This document shows positions 18,804-28,348 of a stretch of DNA of 64,000 nt, one piece after another. The position numbers were made by a program, and so were the translations under genes. Position 1 is the stretch's first letter. Each line of letters begins with the position of its first letter. Source of the DNA: PALSA-1004 sp963829085 (GTDB taxonomy: Bacteria > Pseudomonadota > Gammaproteobacteria > Burkholderiales > SG8-41); the NCBI GenBank assembly GCA_963829085.1, contig CAWHHJ010000021.1, positions 34,410-98,409 on the forward strand. The letters are read 5' to 3'. The notes beneath the pieces are model-generated. The model had not been told where the DNA came from, did not search any database, and saw nothing but the letters and a program-made list of their open reading frames with translations.

Positions 18804-19097
18804 TCACTTAGCGGGTGCGGCGACCCATGCGGTACACCAGCCCTGCGGCGAAATCTCCGTGTCGCCCGCTATCACTTTGCAGCCCCCGCGATCCTTCGGC
18901 GTCTTGCCGGGGACAAACTGCATGCAACCGGAGCATTGCTGCCCCTTCATCGGCGAATCCTGATACTTCAGCGCGTCGCGAATGGCCTTGTTCTGCTCCG
19001 CGTGCGCCCGGCCTGCGGTCAATACAGCTGGCATGACGATGGCGCTGCCGGCGATCAAAGACAGCATCCGACGCCGTGATACGGGTGAATTGTGCAT
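18804..19097 (-). CDS. High-potential iron-sulfur protein (HiPIP), Tat-exported
   Basis: This is a 97-residue precursor. The N-terminus has a twin-arginine signal (SRRRMLSLIAG) with a cleavage site near GRAHA. The mature domain of about 64 residues has four cysteines, at precursor positions 55, 58, 73 and 88, in the HiPIP order (CSGCMQF, GGCKV, GWCTAW) that ligates one [4Fe-4S] cluster. HiPIPs carry single electrons in the periplasm between respiratory or photosynthetic complexes. The longer upstream open frame is rejected because the Tat motif fixes the start at 19097. No electron-transfer partner gene adjoins it. Confidence 0.92.
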   Translation of the reverse strand: MHNSPVSRRRMLSLIAGSAIVMPAVLTAGRAHAEQNKAIRDALKYQDSPMKGQQCSGCMQFVPGKTPKDRGGCKVIAGDTEISPQGWCTAWVAAPAK

Positions 19098-19161
19098 AGT
19101 GCTCTCTCCAGAGATGACCAGACCCCTCTTACTCCATGCTAGGGACGTCACGGCCTGGCGT

Positions 19162-19173
19162 CTATAGGACAAA
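19162..19173 (-). promoter_or_regulatory. Candidate regulatory motif TTTGTCCTATAG
   Basis: This is the second copy of the motif at 8359-8370, 65 bases upstream of the HiPIP start and in the same orientation relative to its gene. Confidence 0.3.
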
Positions 19174-19234
19174 CAAACTGCGTCTGTAGGCGCTCCAGCG
19201 GCGGCGCATTTTCGCGGCGTGCCCGACGTCTGTG

Positions 19235-19996
19235 CTATTTCTTTACGTGGTAGCCGGTCTTGAAGATCCACCACACGGCGAACATGCACAAGCCGAGAAA
19301 AACGGCGATCATGCCAACGCTGACTGCGAGGCTCACATCGGCGAGTTCGTAGAAGCTCCAGCGAAAACCGCTCACCAGATAGAGAACGGGATTGGCGAGT
19401 GTCACCGTTTGCCAGAATGGAGGCAGCATGCTGACCGAATAGAAGCTGCCGCCCAGAAATGCGAGCGGAGTGACGATCAGCAATGGAATGATCTGCAGCT
19501 TCTCGAAATTGCCCGCCCATACCCCGATAATGAATCCGAAGAGGCTGAAAGTGACCGCGGTAAGCACGAGGAACATCATCATCCATAGCGGATGCGCAAT
19601 GTGTACGGGTACAAAGAGCGCCGCCGTGGCAAGTATGATCAGACCGAGGATGATCGACTTGGTCGCTGCCGCTCCGACATAACCCAGAATGATTTCGACA
19701 TACGAAACGGGCGCGGACAAAAGCTCATAGATAGTGCCGGTGAACTTGGGGAAAAAAATACCGAATGACGCGTTGGAAATACTTTGCGTCAGTATCGACA
19801 GCATGATGAGGCCCGGGACGATAAACGATCCGTAAGTCACGCCTTCAATTTCCGCCATGCGCGAGCCGATCGCGGACCCGAAAACGACAAAGTACAGCGA
19901 CGTTGAGATTACAGGCGAAACGATGCTTTGAAACAGGGTCCGCCACGTTCGCGCCATTTCAAACCGGTAGATCGCATGCACGGCATAAGTGTTCAT
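19235..19996 (-). CDS. ABC-2 type exporter permease
   Basis: This 253-residue protein has six predicted membrane helices and the ABC-2 membrane-domain pattern (ISTSLYFVVFG, GSFIVPGLIMLSIL, PLAFLGGSFYSVSMLPPFW, ANPVLYLVSGFRW). Its start overlaps the stop of the ATPase gene (ATGA). The size and pairing resemble the YadG/YadH exporter of enterobacteria. The substrate is unknown. Confidence 0.9.
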   Translation of the reverse strand: MNTYAVHAIYRFEMARTWRTLFQSIVSPVISTSLYFVVFGSAIGSRMAEIEGVTYGSFIVPGLIMLSILTQSISNASFGIFFPKFTGTIYELLSAPVSYVEIILGYVGAAATKSIILGLIILATAALFVPVHIAHPLWMMMFLVLTAVTFSLFGFIIGVWAGNFEKLQIIPLLIVTPLAFLGGSFYSVSMLPPFWQTVTLANPVLYLVSGFRWSFYELADVSLAVSVGMIAVFLGLCMFAVWWIFKTGYHVKK

Positions 19997-20919
19997 GCGG
20001 CCTCGCTGACCAGCGTCACGAATATGTCTTCGAGCGAGCTCTGTTCGGTGGTCAGATCTTTGAATCTGATGCCCGCAGAAGTGAGATCATGCAATAACGA
20101 CGGGATGCCCGTGAGCTCGGTGCGTGCGTTGTACGTGTAGACCACTTGCCGGCCATCCGCGCTCAGCTCGAGACGATAACGGCGCAGCGCGTCGGGGATC
20201 ACCGCCAGCGCGCTCTGCAATTCCAGGATGAGCTGCTTCTTGCCGAGCTTAAGCATCAGGTCCGCCTTTCGCTGTACCAAAACGAGGCGGCCCTTGTTGA
20301 TGATGCCAATGCGGTCCGCGATTTGTTCGGCCTCCTCGATGTAGTGCGTCGTGAGAATTATCGTTACGCCCGAGTCCCGCAGCGCGCGCACAAGCTGCCA
20401 CATGTCTTTGCGCAGGTTTACATCCACGCCGGCCGTCGGCTCGTCCAGAAACAGGATGCGCGGCTCATGCGACAGGGCCTTCGCGATCATCACACGCCGC
20501 TTCATGCCGCCCGACAGCTCCATGATTCTCGCGTTTCGCTTATCCCATAGCGTGAGTTCACGCAGCACTTTCTCGATGTAGCCGGGGTCGGCTTTTTTGC
20601 CGAACAGTCCGCGGCTGAAAGAAACCGTCGCCCATACGGTTTCAAACGCGTCGGTTGACAATTCCTGCGGCACGAGCCCGATGAGTGAGCGCGTCACGCG
20701 ATAGCCGGCAATGATGTCAGAGCCGTCGACGGTTACCGTGCCACTGGACGGATTCACAATCCCGCAAACGATGCTGATCAGCGTTGTTTTTCCCGCCCCG
20801 TTCGGACCGAGCAACGCAAGAATCTCACCGCGCTCGATGTCGAGATCAACCTCTGCAAGCGCCGAAAAACCGCTGGCGTACGTCTTGGACAGCTTACGAA
20901 TCGAAATCAAGGGATCCAT
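19993..20919 (-). CDS. ABC exporter ATP-binding protein (YadG-like)
   Basis: This 308-residue ATPase has Walker A GPNGAGKTT, the Q-loop region GLVPQEL, signature LSGGMKRR, Walker B ILFLDEPTAGVD and the switch His in ILTTHYIEEAEQ. A C-terminal extension of about 80 residues is typical of ABC-2 drug/polysaccharide exporters. The start at 20919 is preferred over the upstream codon because MDPLISIRKLSKTY begins the conserved fold. It forms an operon with the permease. Confidence 0.92.
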   Translation of the reverse strand: MDPLISIRKLSKTYASGFSALAEVDLDIERGEILALLGPNGAGKTTLISIVCGIVNPSSGTVTVDGSDIIAGYRVTRSLIGLVPQELSTDAFETVWATVSFSRGLFGKKADPGYIEKVLRELTLWDKRNARIMELSGGMKRRVMIAKALSHEPRILFLDEPTAGVDVNLRKDMWQLVRALRDSGVTIILTTHYIEEAEQIADRIGIINKGRLVLVQRKADLMLKLGKKQLILELQSALAVIPDALRRYRLELSADGRQVVYTYNARTELTGIPSLLHDLTSAGIRFKDLTTEQSSLEDIFVTLVSEAA

Positions 20920-21159
20920 GGCAAGCACTTGGGGGGCGGAGGACTGCGAGACCGGTCGCATTCTAGCTGAACGGCCGGCAACCACCGCCGACCGCTGAGC
21001 AGCGGTGCGGTTCCGATCATTTGCCGATCAAACGGCGCCCAAACTTTTTTTTCTGTCGCAGCGCGTCACGTATTGAAATTTAACAACTGGTAACTTAGCA
21101 TGTGACGTAAGAGTAACGCTCGATGTGGCGTAGGACGCAACCTACTTTAAGGGGTTTAA

Positions 21160-22583
21160 ATGGTTAAGCGGGTCCTCTGCGGCAAAAACTTTGTAGGACT
21201 GTGTTTCGTCGCCACGCTCGCATTCAGTCACTGCGCCTGGCCCCAGCGTGCCCTACCCGTCGAAGAGCTCAAGGCCTTCAGCGCCGCGTTTGACCTGATT
21301 AAAAAAGACTACGTGGGCGAAGTCGACGACAAGAAACTGTTCGCCGACGCCATCCGCGGCATGGTGAGCGGCCTAGACGCGCACTCCGTGTACTGGACCG
21401 GGACGAGCTCCGCGATGCTCAAGCCGGCATGCAGGGGCAATACGGCGGCGTCGGAATCGAAATGTCGGTTGAAGAGGGCGGCATCAAAGTTATAGCGCCA
21501 ATCGACGACACGCCGGCGGCGCGTGCCGGTATCCAGGCCGGCGACATGATAGTGAAGCTTGATGATACAGCCGTCAAAGGCATGACGCTCAGCGAGGCTA
21601 TCAAGCGTATGCGCGGCAAACCCTCCACCGAGCTTACGCTTACGCTTGAGCGCAAAGGACAGGATCTGCCATTCACGTTGACGTTGACTCGTGCGGTGAT
21701 CCGCACGCAAAGCGTCAAATCGCAACTGGTCGAACCGGATTACGCTTACTTGCGCGTAACGCGGTTCCAGGAACACACCGGCGAAATGCTCGCTGATGCC
21801 ATCAAGACCCTGTACGAACAGAATAGCGCTCCCCTCAAGGGTCTTGTGCTCGATCTGCGGAATGATCCGGGCGGCCTGCTGTACAGCGCAGTAGCTGTGT
21901 CGGCGGCCTTCCTGCCGCGCGATTCGCTCGTCGTGTATACCGAAGGACGCTCTGGCAGCGCGAAATTTCGACTGATTGCGTCGCCACGCGATTACCTGCC
22001 TTCTAACAGCAAGCGCGATTATCTCGCCGCGCTGCCGCCGGAAACGAAGAGCGTGCCAATGGTCGTGCTAGTGAACAGCGGCTCAGCGTCGGCGTCTGAG
22101 ATCGTCGCTGGCGCGTTGCAGGATTACAAGCGCGCGGTCGTTATGGGAACCCAAACGTTCGGCAAAGCGTCGGTGCAGAACATTTTCCCGATTGATAACG
22201 ATACCGCGGTGAAATTTACGACTGCGCGTTACTTTACTCCTAAAGGGCGGTCGATCCAGCTAACGGGCATAACCCCCGACATCGCCCTCGACGATGGTAC
22301 GACCAGCGACACGAAGGTTAGGCTGCGCGAGGCGAACCTCAGTAATCACCTCAGTAAGATCGCAGCGGTCGAACCTGCGTTAATGACAGCAGCGAGCACT
22401 GAAACAAGTCTGCGCTTTGTTCCCGCTCCCCGGGTAAAGCAGCCGGAAGAGAAAAAAGTGCCGCTCGAGCCAGGTCAGGTCATCTCGGATAACGACTATG
22501 AGCTGACACAGGCGATCGCATTTCTCAAGAGCCTGATGGCCCCAAGCACGATAGCGAGCGTGCACAAAGACAACACTCAATGA
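21160..22583 (+). CDS. S41 carboxyl-terminal processing protease (CtpA-like), one frameshift
   Basis: Two frames join into one protease of about 474 residues. The first part has a signal peptide (ending near CAWPQ) and the S41 N-terminal helix region (LKAFSAAFDLIKKDYV). The second has a PDZ domain (GGVGIEM ... DTPAARAGIQAGDMIVKLDD) and the protease core with the nucleophile Ser in NSGSASASEIVAGAL and the general-base Lys in GTQTFGKASVQ. The frame is lost at 21393-21394, where a missing C restores YLDRDELRDAQAGMQGQYGG. The catalytic dyad is intact, so I treat the shift as a sequencing error. It acts in the periplasm, trimming or degrading envelope proteins. Confidence 0.88.
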
Positions 22584-22593
22584 TGGAGTGTTG
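22571..22593 (+). terminator. Possible terminator hairpin at the end of the S41 protease gene
   Basis: CAACACTC and GAGTGTTG form a perfect 8-bp stem around a 7-base loop that contains the stop codon. No T-run follows. Confidence 0.35.
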
Positions 22594-22906
22594 CGGCAGC
22601 TCGTCGCACGCACATCATCGGTCAGGCTGCGGCACATTTGTAGTCTAGTCGCCGCCGCACGCCTGTAAAACACTCGTCTAACCGTTTGCCTCGGCGCTGC
22701 TGCGCAAAACGCAGGGCGCAGCGGTGATGCGTCCCGTTATGCTCCGCGTCGTATGTGTATGCCATCACCGAAGCAATCAACGATGGCGAGTTCATACACA
22801 GACGCCGTCCCGTGCGATGCTATATTCCTGCCTGGAGCGCTGAGAGTGCGTGTGACATCACAGCTCCCCGGCGGTGTGCGGCGGGCAGAATCAAACGAAG
22901 GACGTC
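22584..22906. other. Intergenic region without recognised gene
   Basis: About 320 bases separate the protease and amidohydrolase genes. Apart from the hairpin at its left edge and the GAAGGA ribosome site before 22907, I see no feature. Confidence 0.4.
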
Positions 22907-24589
22907 ATGAGCTACGATCTACTAATCAAGAATGGCACGGTCGTGGACGGTACCGGCGTCCCCGGCCTTCTCGCTGATGTCGCCGTAAAAAACGGACTCA
23001 TTGCGGAAATCGGCAAGCCCGCCGGCGAGGCTCTCCAGGTGATCGATGCCGGGGGACAGATAGTGTGCCCGGGGTTCATCGATCCGCATACCCATTACGA
23101 TCCGCAGATCTCGTGGGACAAGGTCCTCTCGAGTTCAACGCAGCACGGCGTTACCACCGTTGTGATGGGCAATTGCGGTGTCGGCGTCGCGCCGTGCCGG
23201 CCCGCCGATCATGACTTGCTGCGCCAGGACCTTGTCACCGTCGAAGGCATGTCGGCAGAGGTGCTCGCCGCCGGTATTGCCTGGGACTGGGAAAGCTTTC
23301 CGGAGTACATGGACGCGGCGGAGCGCCGCGGCAGCGGTCCGAATCTCGTGTTTATGGTGCCGCTCGCGCCGGCACGCACGTACGTAATGGGCCTCGAAGC
23401 GCCAGACCGCGCTGCTACTCAAGATGAAACCAGGGCAATCGTCCGGCTGCTTGAAGCGTCGATCGAAGCCGGCGCGTGGGGCTGGTCGACGACGGCGATC
23501 GGATCACACATCGGGTTTCATGGCAAACCGCTTTCAGCGCGCGCCGCGAGCCGCGATGAACTCGCAGCGTACGCACAAGTGCTCCAACGCGCGAAGCGTG
23601 GTGTCATCGAGCTTGCGCTCACCAAGCGCTTCGCGACCCTCGCCGAAGATGAAATGGATTTGCTCAAGCACCTGCTCGATCACAGCGAGCGGCCGGTCAC
23701 GTGGCTGTCGCTCCATAACCTGACCGAGAAACCCAATGCAATTCCCGAAATACTCGCCAAGGCGGACTCACTCATACGGCGGCGGGGCCTGCCGCAGATT
23801 CTCACTCGACCGCTGATTGCGGAGCTGACGCTTAAATCGCCTTTCAACTTTGCGGAAATCGCTGCTGCAAAGGGCATCTTCAACCAGCCGGTGGAACGGC
23901 AGATGTCGCTTTACGCCGATCGGGGGTTCCGTGACGCGTTTCGCGAAGAGCTCAAGCTCGGCCGTAAGTTCACGAACCAGGCGCAAAACGTCGGCGTGTT
24001 CAAGGTAGCGGATCCGCTAAATCAGCGCTATGAAGGTCGCACCATCGGAGACATTGCGGCCGAACGCAACGCCGACCCGCTGGACTGTCTTTTCGATTTC
24101 GCACTGGCCGAACGGCTTGAAACGAAGTTCATCCTGCCACGCGCGAACACGAATCCCGAACGCATACCGGATCTCCTGCGCGAATCGGACCGCACGCTGA
24201 TCGGACTTTCCGATGGCGGCGCGCACGTCGATATGTTTTGCGAGGCCGGTTACACCACATACATGCTTGCGCATTGGGTACGCGAGAAAAAAGCGCTGAC
24301 GCTGGAACACGCGGTTAAGCGCATGACGTCGGAACCCGCAGACTTCTTTGCCATAACCGATCGCGGACGGCTCAAGCGCGGACTCGCAGCCGATATCGTC
24401 GTATTCGATCCCGTCACTGTCAATTCGCCCACACGCGGCACGATGGTGTATGACCTGCCTGCCGGCGGCGGCCGCCTTGTAGCCGAAGCAGCAGGCGTCT
24501 CGAAAGTGATTGTCAACGGCACGCCGCTGTTCGCGAACGGAACGCATACCGGTCAATTCCCCGGGCGGGTCTTGCGCTCGAACATCTAG
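22907..24589 (+). CDS. Amidohydrolase, D-aminoacylase/N-acyl-D-amino-acid deacylase-like
   Basis: This 560-residue metallo-hydrolase of the amidohydrolase superfamily has an N-terminal strand domain (LLIKNGTVVDGTG), the first metal motif in GFIDPHTHYDPQ (HxH), a middle barrel, and the late Asp region SDGGAHVDMF, then RGRLKRGLAADIVVFDP. The start at 22907 has a GAAGGA ribosome site and the conserved beginning MSYDLLIKNG. Relatives remove acyl groups from N-acyl-D-amino acids or open cyclic amides. The exact substrate is not clear. A Bug receptor follows 9 bases downstream, so uptake and hydrolysis are probably linked. Confidence 0.87.
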   Translation: MSYDLLIKNGTVVDGTGVPGLLADVAVKNGLIAEIGKPAGEALQVIDAGGQIVCPGFIDPHTHYDPQISWDKVLSSSTQHGVTTVVMGNCGVGVAPCRPADHDLLRQDLVTVEGMSAEVLAAGIAWDWESFPEYMDAAERRGSGPNLVFMVPLAPARTYVMGLEAPDRAATQDETRAIVRLLEASIEAGAWGWSTTAIGSHIGFHGKPLSARAASRDELAAYAQVLQRAKRGVIELALTKRFATLAEDEMDLLKHLLDHSERPVTWLSLHNLTEKPNAIPEILAKADSLIRRRGLPQILTRPLIAELTLKSPFNFAEIAAAKGIFNQPVERQMSLYADRGFRDAFREELKLGRKFTNQAQNVGVFKVADPLNQRYEGRTIGDIAAERNADPLDCLFDFALAERLETKFILPRANTNPERIPDLLRESDRTLIGLSDGGAHVDMFCEAGYTTYMLAHWVREKKALTLEHAVKRMTSEPADFFAITDRGRLKRGLAADIVVFDPVTVNSPTRGTMVYDLPAGGGRLVAEAAGVSKVIVNGTPLFANGTHTGQFPGRVLRSNI

Positions 24590-24598
24590 CAAACCAAA

Positions 24599-25642
24599 TT
24601 GCGGTCTGTCTCGTATATCTGCGTGCGGATCTGCACGGCACTCGAGTTGTCGCTGCGGATACCGTTTCGCGATGTGACCGCCATTCTCGTCGCGGTCCTG
24701 CTCACCGCATTGATGCCGGCGTGTGCGGCCGAATGGCGGCCCGAGCGCAATGTAGAGCTGATCATCGCCGCAACGCCGGGCGGCGGCTACGACAATCTCG
24801 CTCGACCCTTGCAGAAGATACTGCCTGAACGCAAGCTCGTCGACTATGGCGTCGTCGCTATCTACAAGCCGGGCGCGGGCGGCGCAATCGGCTGGCGGTA
24901 TCTCAACGAGCGCCCGAACGACGGCCATGTACTTTCGATCATTTCGGGCACCATTCTCGGCGCCAACATCATGGGCCAGATGGACGTCAAGTACACTGAC
25001 TTTACTGCGCTACCGATGATCTTCAACGAGTATGTGGGCATGCATGTCAAACCGGATTCACCGATCAAAACGGCTGGCGATCTGATAGAAAGGCTCAAGA
25101 AGGATCCGCTGTCGCTGACTATCACACCGGGCACGAGCATCGGCACCCTGCCGCATGTTGCATTCGCGCTCGTCCTCAAGAAGGCCGGTTTTCAGCACGA
25201 CATGAGAAAACTGACAGTAGTCGCGTTCAAGTCGACGGGCGACGCGGCGATTGCAGTGGCGGGCGGCCATGTCGATGTGCTGGCGACACGGCCGTCGAAC
25301 GTCGCTGAACTCGTCAAGTCTGGGCGCCTGCGCACGCTTGCGGTCACCGCGCCGCAACGCATGATAGGCATGGCCGATGTGCCGACGTGGCGTGAGCTCG
25401 GCGTCGATGCAGTTTATGGGAATTGGTTCGGCATGATCGGGCCGCGCGCGATGACTGCGGCGCAGGTCGAACATTGGGACAACGTGTTTCTGCGTCTCGC
25501 GCGGACAGACGAATGGAAGCGCGAGCTCGAGCGAAATTTGTGGAGCGACTTCTACATGAACAGCGCACAGACGCGGCGCTTCCTGGACGAGCAGAATGAG
25601 GAATTGCGCGGCCTAATGACTGATCTCGGGCTTGCGAAATGA
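24599..25642 (+). CDS. Bug/TctC-family receptor, divergent subgroup
   Basis: This 347-residue protein starts at TTG. The exact start is uncertain; the signal peptide core is ILVAVLLTALMPACA. The mature part has the family pattern in altered form: VELIIAATPGGGYDNLARPLQ, IYKPGAGGAIGWRYL, then TPGTSIGTLPHVA. It resembles the Bug gene at 59452-60660 more than the others (both read ITPGTSIG/FSIGTTIG and end with DEQN). It lies directly behind the amidohydrolase gene and probably binds its substrate in the periplasm (inference). Confidence 0.88.
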   Translation: MRSVSYICVRICTALELSLRIPFRDVTAILVAVLLTALMPACAAEWRPERNVELIIAATPGGGYDNLARPLQKILPERKLVDYGVVAIYKPGAGGAIGWRYLNERPNDGHVLSIISGTILGANIMGQMDVKYTDFTALPMIFNEYVGMHVKPDSPIKTAGDLIERLKKDPLSLTITPGTSIGTLPHVAFALVLKKAGFQHDMRKLTVVAFKSTGDAAIAVAGGHVDVLATRPSNVAELVKSGRLRTLAVTAPQRMIGMADVPTWRELGVDAVYGNWFGMIGPRAMTAAQVEHWDNVFLRLARTDEWKRELERNLWSDFYMNSAQTRRFLDEQNEELRGLMTDLGLAK

Positions 25643-25873
25643 CTTCAGGCGTCGGGTAAACAAAGGGAACACCAGCCTCATAACGCGTGTTCTTCGCCGC
25701 TGAAAATAGCATCGAGCGAATCTGCGGCCTGCTCGCGTGCGGCCATGCGCGTCCATTTGCAATCGTTTCTTTTTTCCTTACAACACAATTGGCGCGCATC
25801 CGATGCAGCGATGGATCGCGACGTGATTTACTCGCGTCGGGATCGATTTTCAAACGCACGGAAGGAGCGCACC

Positions 25874-27235
25874 ATGGCAACGCATACGGTAATCGCCACA
25901 TACAAGGAATACGGACTGGCGGAGCAAGTGGCCGCGGACCTTATCGGCGCTGGCATCAACCAGAATTCGATCCACATCATATCCGGAAACGGTGCGGCGT
26001 CCACCGCTACCGGTAACTGTGGCCGCGAGGACGACGAATACTATTCCCAAGCGATGCACCGCGGATATAGCGTGGTCACCGTTGCCGCGGAGAATGAGAA
26101 CGAGGCAGAGCGCGCCGCGCAAATCATGGAGCGCCACTCTCCCATCGAACTCGATGCGCCTGACCGCGCTACGGGTGAAACCAACGCGCAACCGACGACC
26201 GGCCGGGGCGTTGGGCGTGATACCGAACCGCGGCCGGACACCGCGCCGTCGAGCAACGCACAGCAGACCGATGGAGCGGGACGAACAGATGCAGTAATCC
26301 CCGTCGTGCAGGAAGAACTGGTTGTGGGCAAGCGCGCAACACAAAGAGGCGGCGTCCGAATCCGTACGCGGCCAGTCGAAACGCCGGTACAAGAAACGGT
26401 CGAGTTACAGGAAGAACGGGCGAAAGTGCAGCGCCGTGCGGTCGATCGGCCCGCTGCCGACAGCGATTTCACTGCGTTTAAAGAAGGCGAAATCGAACTG
26501 AGAGAAACGGCGGAGGAAGCAGTAGTATCAAAACGGGCACGCGTCGTCGAAGAAGTGGTTATCAGTAAAGAGGCCACGAGCCATGTCGAAACCGTAAACG
26601 ACACCGTCCACCATACGGAAGTGGAGGTCGAACCGGTCGATGAACGGCCAACGTCTCCTGGCAGCGAGCCTGTGCGACAGCGCGCTGAAGTGGCGCAGCC
26701 GTCGGCTGACGCAAACAGACCAGCCCTTTACGGTACCGTGCCAACGCGGGAACGCGCGGAGTGGATAGTAAGTGCTCTGCGCAACGCGGGAATATCGGGC
26801 AGCGATGTATCGGTGCTGCTCGGAGACAAAGCGGCGACCCGGCACTTCGCATACGAGACGAACACCAAAGCGCCAGAGGGCGCCACCGCCGGCGGCGCAA
26901 CCGGCATGGGCATCGGGGCGGTGCTCGGATGGCTTGCTGGCATCGGCTCTTTGGCAATTCCAGGAGTGGGCCCGTTCATTGCTGCCGGACCGATCATGGC
27001 GGCGCTGGGTGGTGCCGCATTAGGCGGTGCGACCGGAGGTTTGATCGGCGCGCTCGTCGGAATGGGCATACCGGAGCGCGAAGCAAAGGTATACAACGAT
27101 ACGGTACGCGGCGGCGGTGCGCTGGTATCTGTGCACACGGGCGATGCCGAGCAGCAACAGCGTGCACGGGAAATCCTCGCGACTGCCGGCGCGGAGAATA
27201 TTCATGCAACCAACGAATTACGGGAGCCCGCTTAG
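25874..27235 (+). CDS. Stress-type protein: YflT-like + DUF2382 + glycine-zipper domains
   Basis: This 453-residue protein has three parts. Residues 1-85 form a general-stress-protein-17M/YflT-like domain (TVIATYKEYGLAEQVAADLIGAGI). Residues about 140-270 are a DUF2382 (YsnF/AvaK) domain rich in Glu, Arg and Val (VQEELVVGKRATQRGGVRIRTR, KRARVVEEVVISKEA). The C-terminal third repeats a YflT-like motif (TVPTRERAEWIVSALRNAGI) and adds a glycine-zipper hydrophobic segment (GATAGGATGMGIGAVLGWL and similar). The start at 25874 has a GGAAGGAG ribosome site. Relatives are induced by salt, heat or desiccation. The glycine zipper suggests membrane contact. Confidence 0.82.
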   Translation: MATHTVIATYKEYGLAEQVAADLIGAGINQNSIHIISGNGAASTATGNCGREDDEYYSQAMHRGYSVVTVAAENENEAERAAQIMERHSPIELDAPDRATGETNAQPTTGRGVGRDTEPRPDTAPSSNAQQTDGAGRTDAVIPVVQEELVVGKRATQRGGVRIRTRPVETPVQETVELQEERAKVQRRAVDRPAADSDFTAFKEGEIELRETAEEAVVSKRARVVEEVVISKEATSHVETVNDTVHHTEVEVEPVDERPTSPGSEPVRQRAEVAQPSADANRPALYGTVPTRERAEWIVSALRNAGISGSDVSVLLGDKAATRHFAYETNTKAPEGATAGGATGMGIGAVLGWLAGIGSLAIPGVGPFIAAGPIMAALGGAALGGATGGLIGALVGMGIPEREAKVYNDTVRGGGALVSVHTGDAEQQQRAREILATAGAENIHATNELREPA

Positions 27236-27385
27236 CGACGCTGCCTGACTCGCAGAGCGAGACCGCCGCGAGGCGCGTGTTGCTCACTGGCCGGGTCTTC
27301 GAACGACCGCGAAGGTATGGTGGGAGATGCGCGGGCTACGACGCGCGCGTTGCCCACCATCAAATTCGTGCGTCAAATCGCCGGA

Positions 27386-28246
27386 TCAAATTCCCTGCAC
27401 GACCGGCGAGCCTTTGCATTGTGTGCGATGCATTATCCGGCGCGTCGATGGATCGATTGCATCGCGCCGGTGCATCGCGCACCGGTTATCCCAGATGAGG
27501 ACGTCCCCGAGCCGCCACTGGTGATGCCACGTGAAGTGCGGCTGCGTCGCGTGAGTCCACAGTGAATCGAGCAGCGCTTCTGATTCAGCAAGCGGCAGGC
27601 CGTTGATGTAAGCATGGGGCCGGCGCCCGAGGTATAACGCACTGCGCCCGGTCTCGGGATGTCTGCGTATGATCGGATGCGTCAGACCTGGACTCGTGCG
27701 CAAATCCTGCTCAGCCAAATATCCAGGACGAAGCTGCCCGCCGGATGTATAGCGTTTGTCGTGCTTGATCGTCTTGTCAGCGATGGCCGAACGCAGAGAC
27801 GCCGGCAGCGTCTCCAAGGCGAGATACATATTCGCGAACCCTGTATCTCCGCCTGAGGGCGGCAGCTCTATCGCATAAAGAATGCTGCAACTGGGAGGAA
27901 CTTCGTTGAAGGCACTGTCGGTGTGCCACACAGCTTCGCCATCGCCGAGACCACCGATAGCTACGCCGTTCTCGATCACGTTCGAGATGACGGCGATCTC
28001 CGGATATTTTTCGTCCCGCGGCTTCTGACCAATGTGCACCGGTGACGGTCGGCTCAACTCTCCGAAACGCCGTCCAAATGCAAGGAGGTCATCGTCGTTT
28101 AGTTGTTGATCGCGAATAAGCAAGACAAGGTGGTCGAGAAACGCGCGCTGGATTTTTGTGAACGCTTCGTGATCGAGGCGTTTTACATCGCCGCATTTGA
28201 TCTCGGCGCCGATCGCGGACGCGAGTTGCAACACCTCTATTTCCAT
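27386..28246 (-). CDS. TauD/TfdA-family Fe(II)/2-oxoglutarate dioxygenase
   Basis: This 286-residue protein has the facial triad of the family: HxD in WHTDSAF and the distal His in DNRCAMHRRD, with the 2-oxoglutarate-binding Arg in the C-terminal RRIMHRTQ. The start at 28246 is used because MEIEVLQLASAIGAEI is the usual beginning of the fold. It hydroxylates an alkyl or sulfonate-type substrate and consumes 2-oxoglutarate and O2. The true substrate is not deducible. It is convergent with the stress gene and lies 102 bases after the histidine kinase gene on the same strand. Confidence 0.9.
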   Translation of the reverse strand: MEIEVLQLASAIGAEIKCGDVKRLDHEAFTKIQRAFLDHLVLLIRDQQLNDDDLLAFGRRFGELSRPSPVHIGQKPRDEKYPEIAVISNVIENGVAIGGLGDGEAVWHTDSAFNEVPPSCSILYAIELPPSGGDTGFANMYLALETLPASLRSAIADKTIKHDKRYTSGGQLRPGYLAEQDLRTSPGLTHPIIRRHPETGRSALYLGRRPHAYINGLPLAESEALLDSLWTHATQPHFTWHHQWRLGDVLIWDNRCAMHRRDAIDPSTRRIMHRTQCKGSPVVQGI

Positions 28247-28348
28247 GGCGGGCGACCTCGCGCTGTCAACACGGCGGCGGTGATCGGTTACCGATTCACT
28301 TCTCGACTGGTTAGCGCGCCCCGCCACCCAAGGATGGAAGGCGCGCGC

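Noticed and set aside
24017..24928. 303-residue minus-strand frame across the amidohydrolase and Bug genes
   Set aside because: It spans the ends of two well-supported plus-strand genes and has no recognisable domain.
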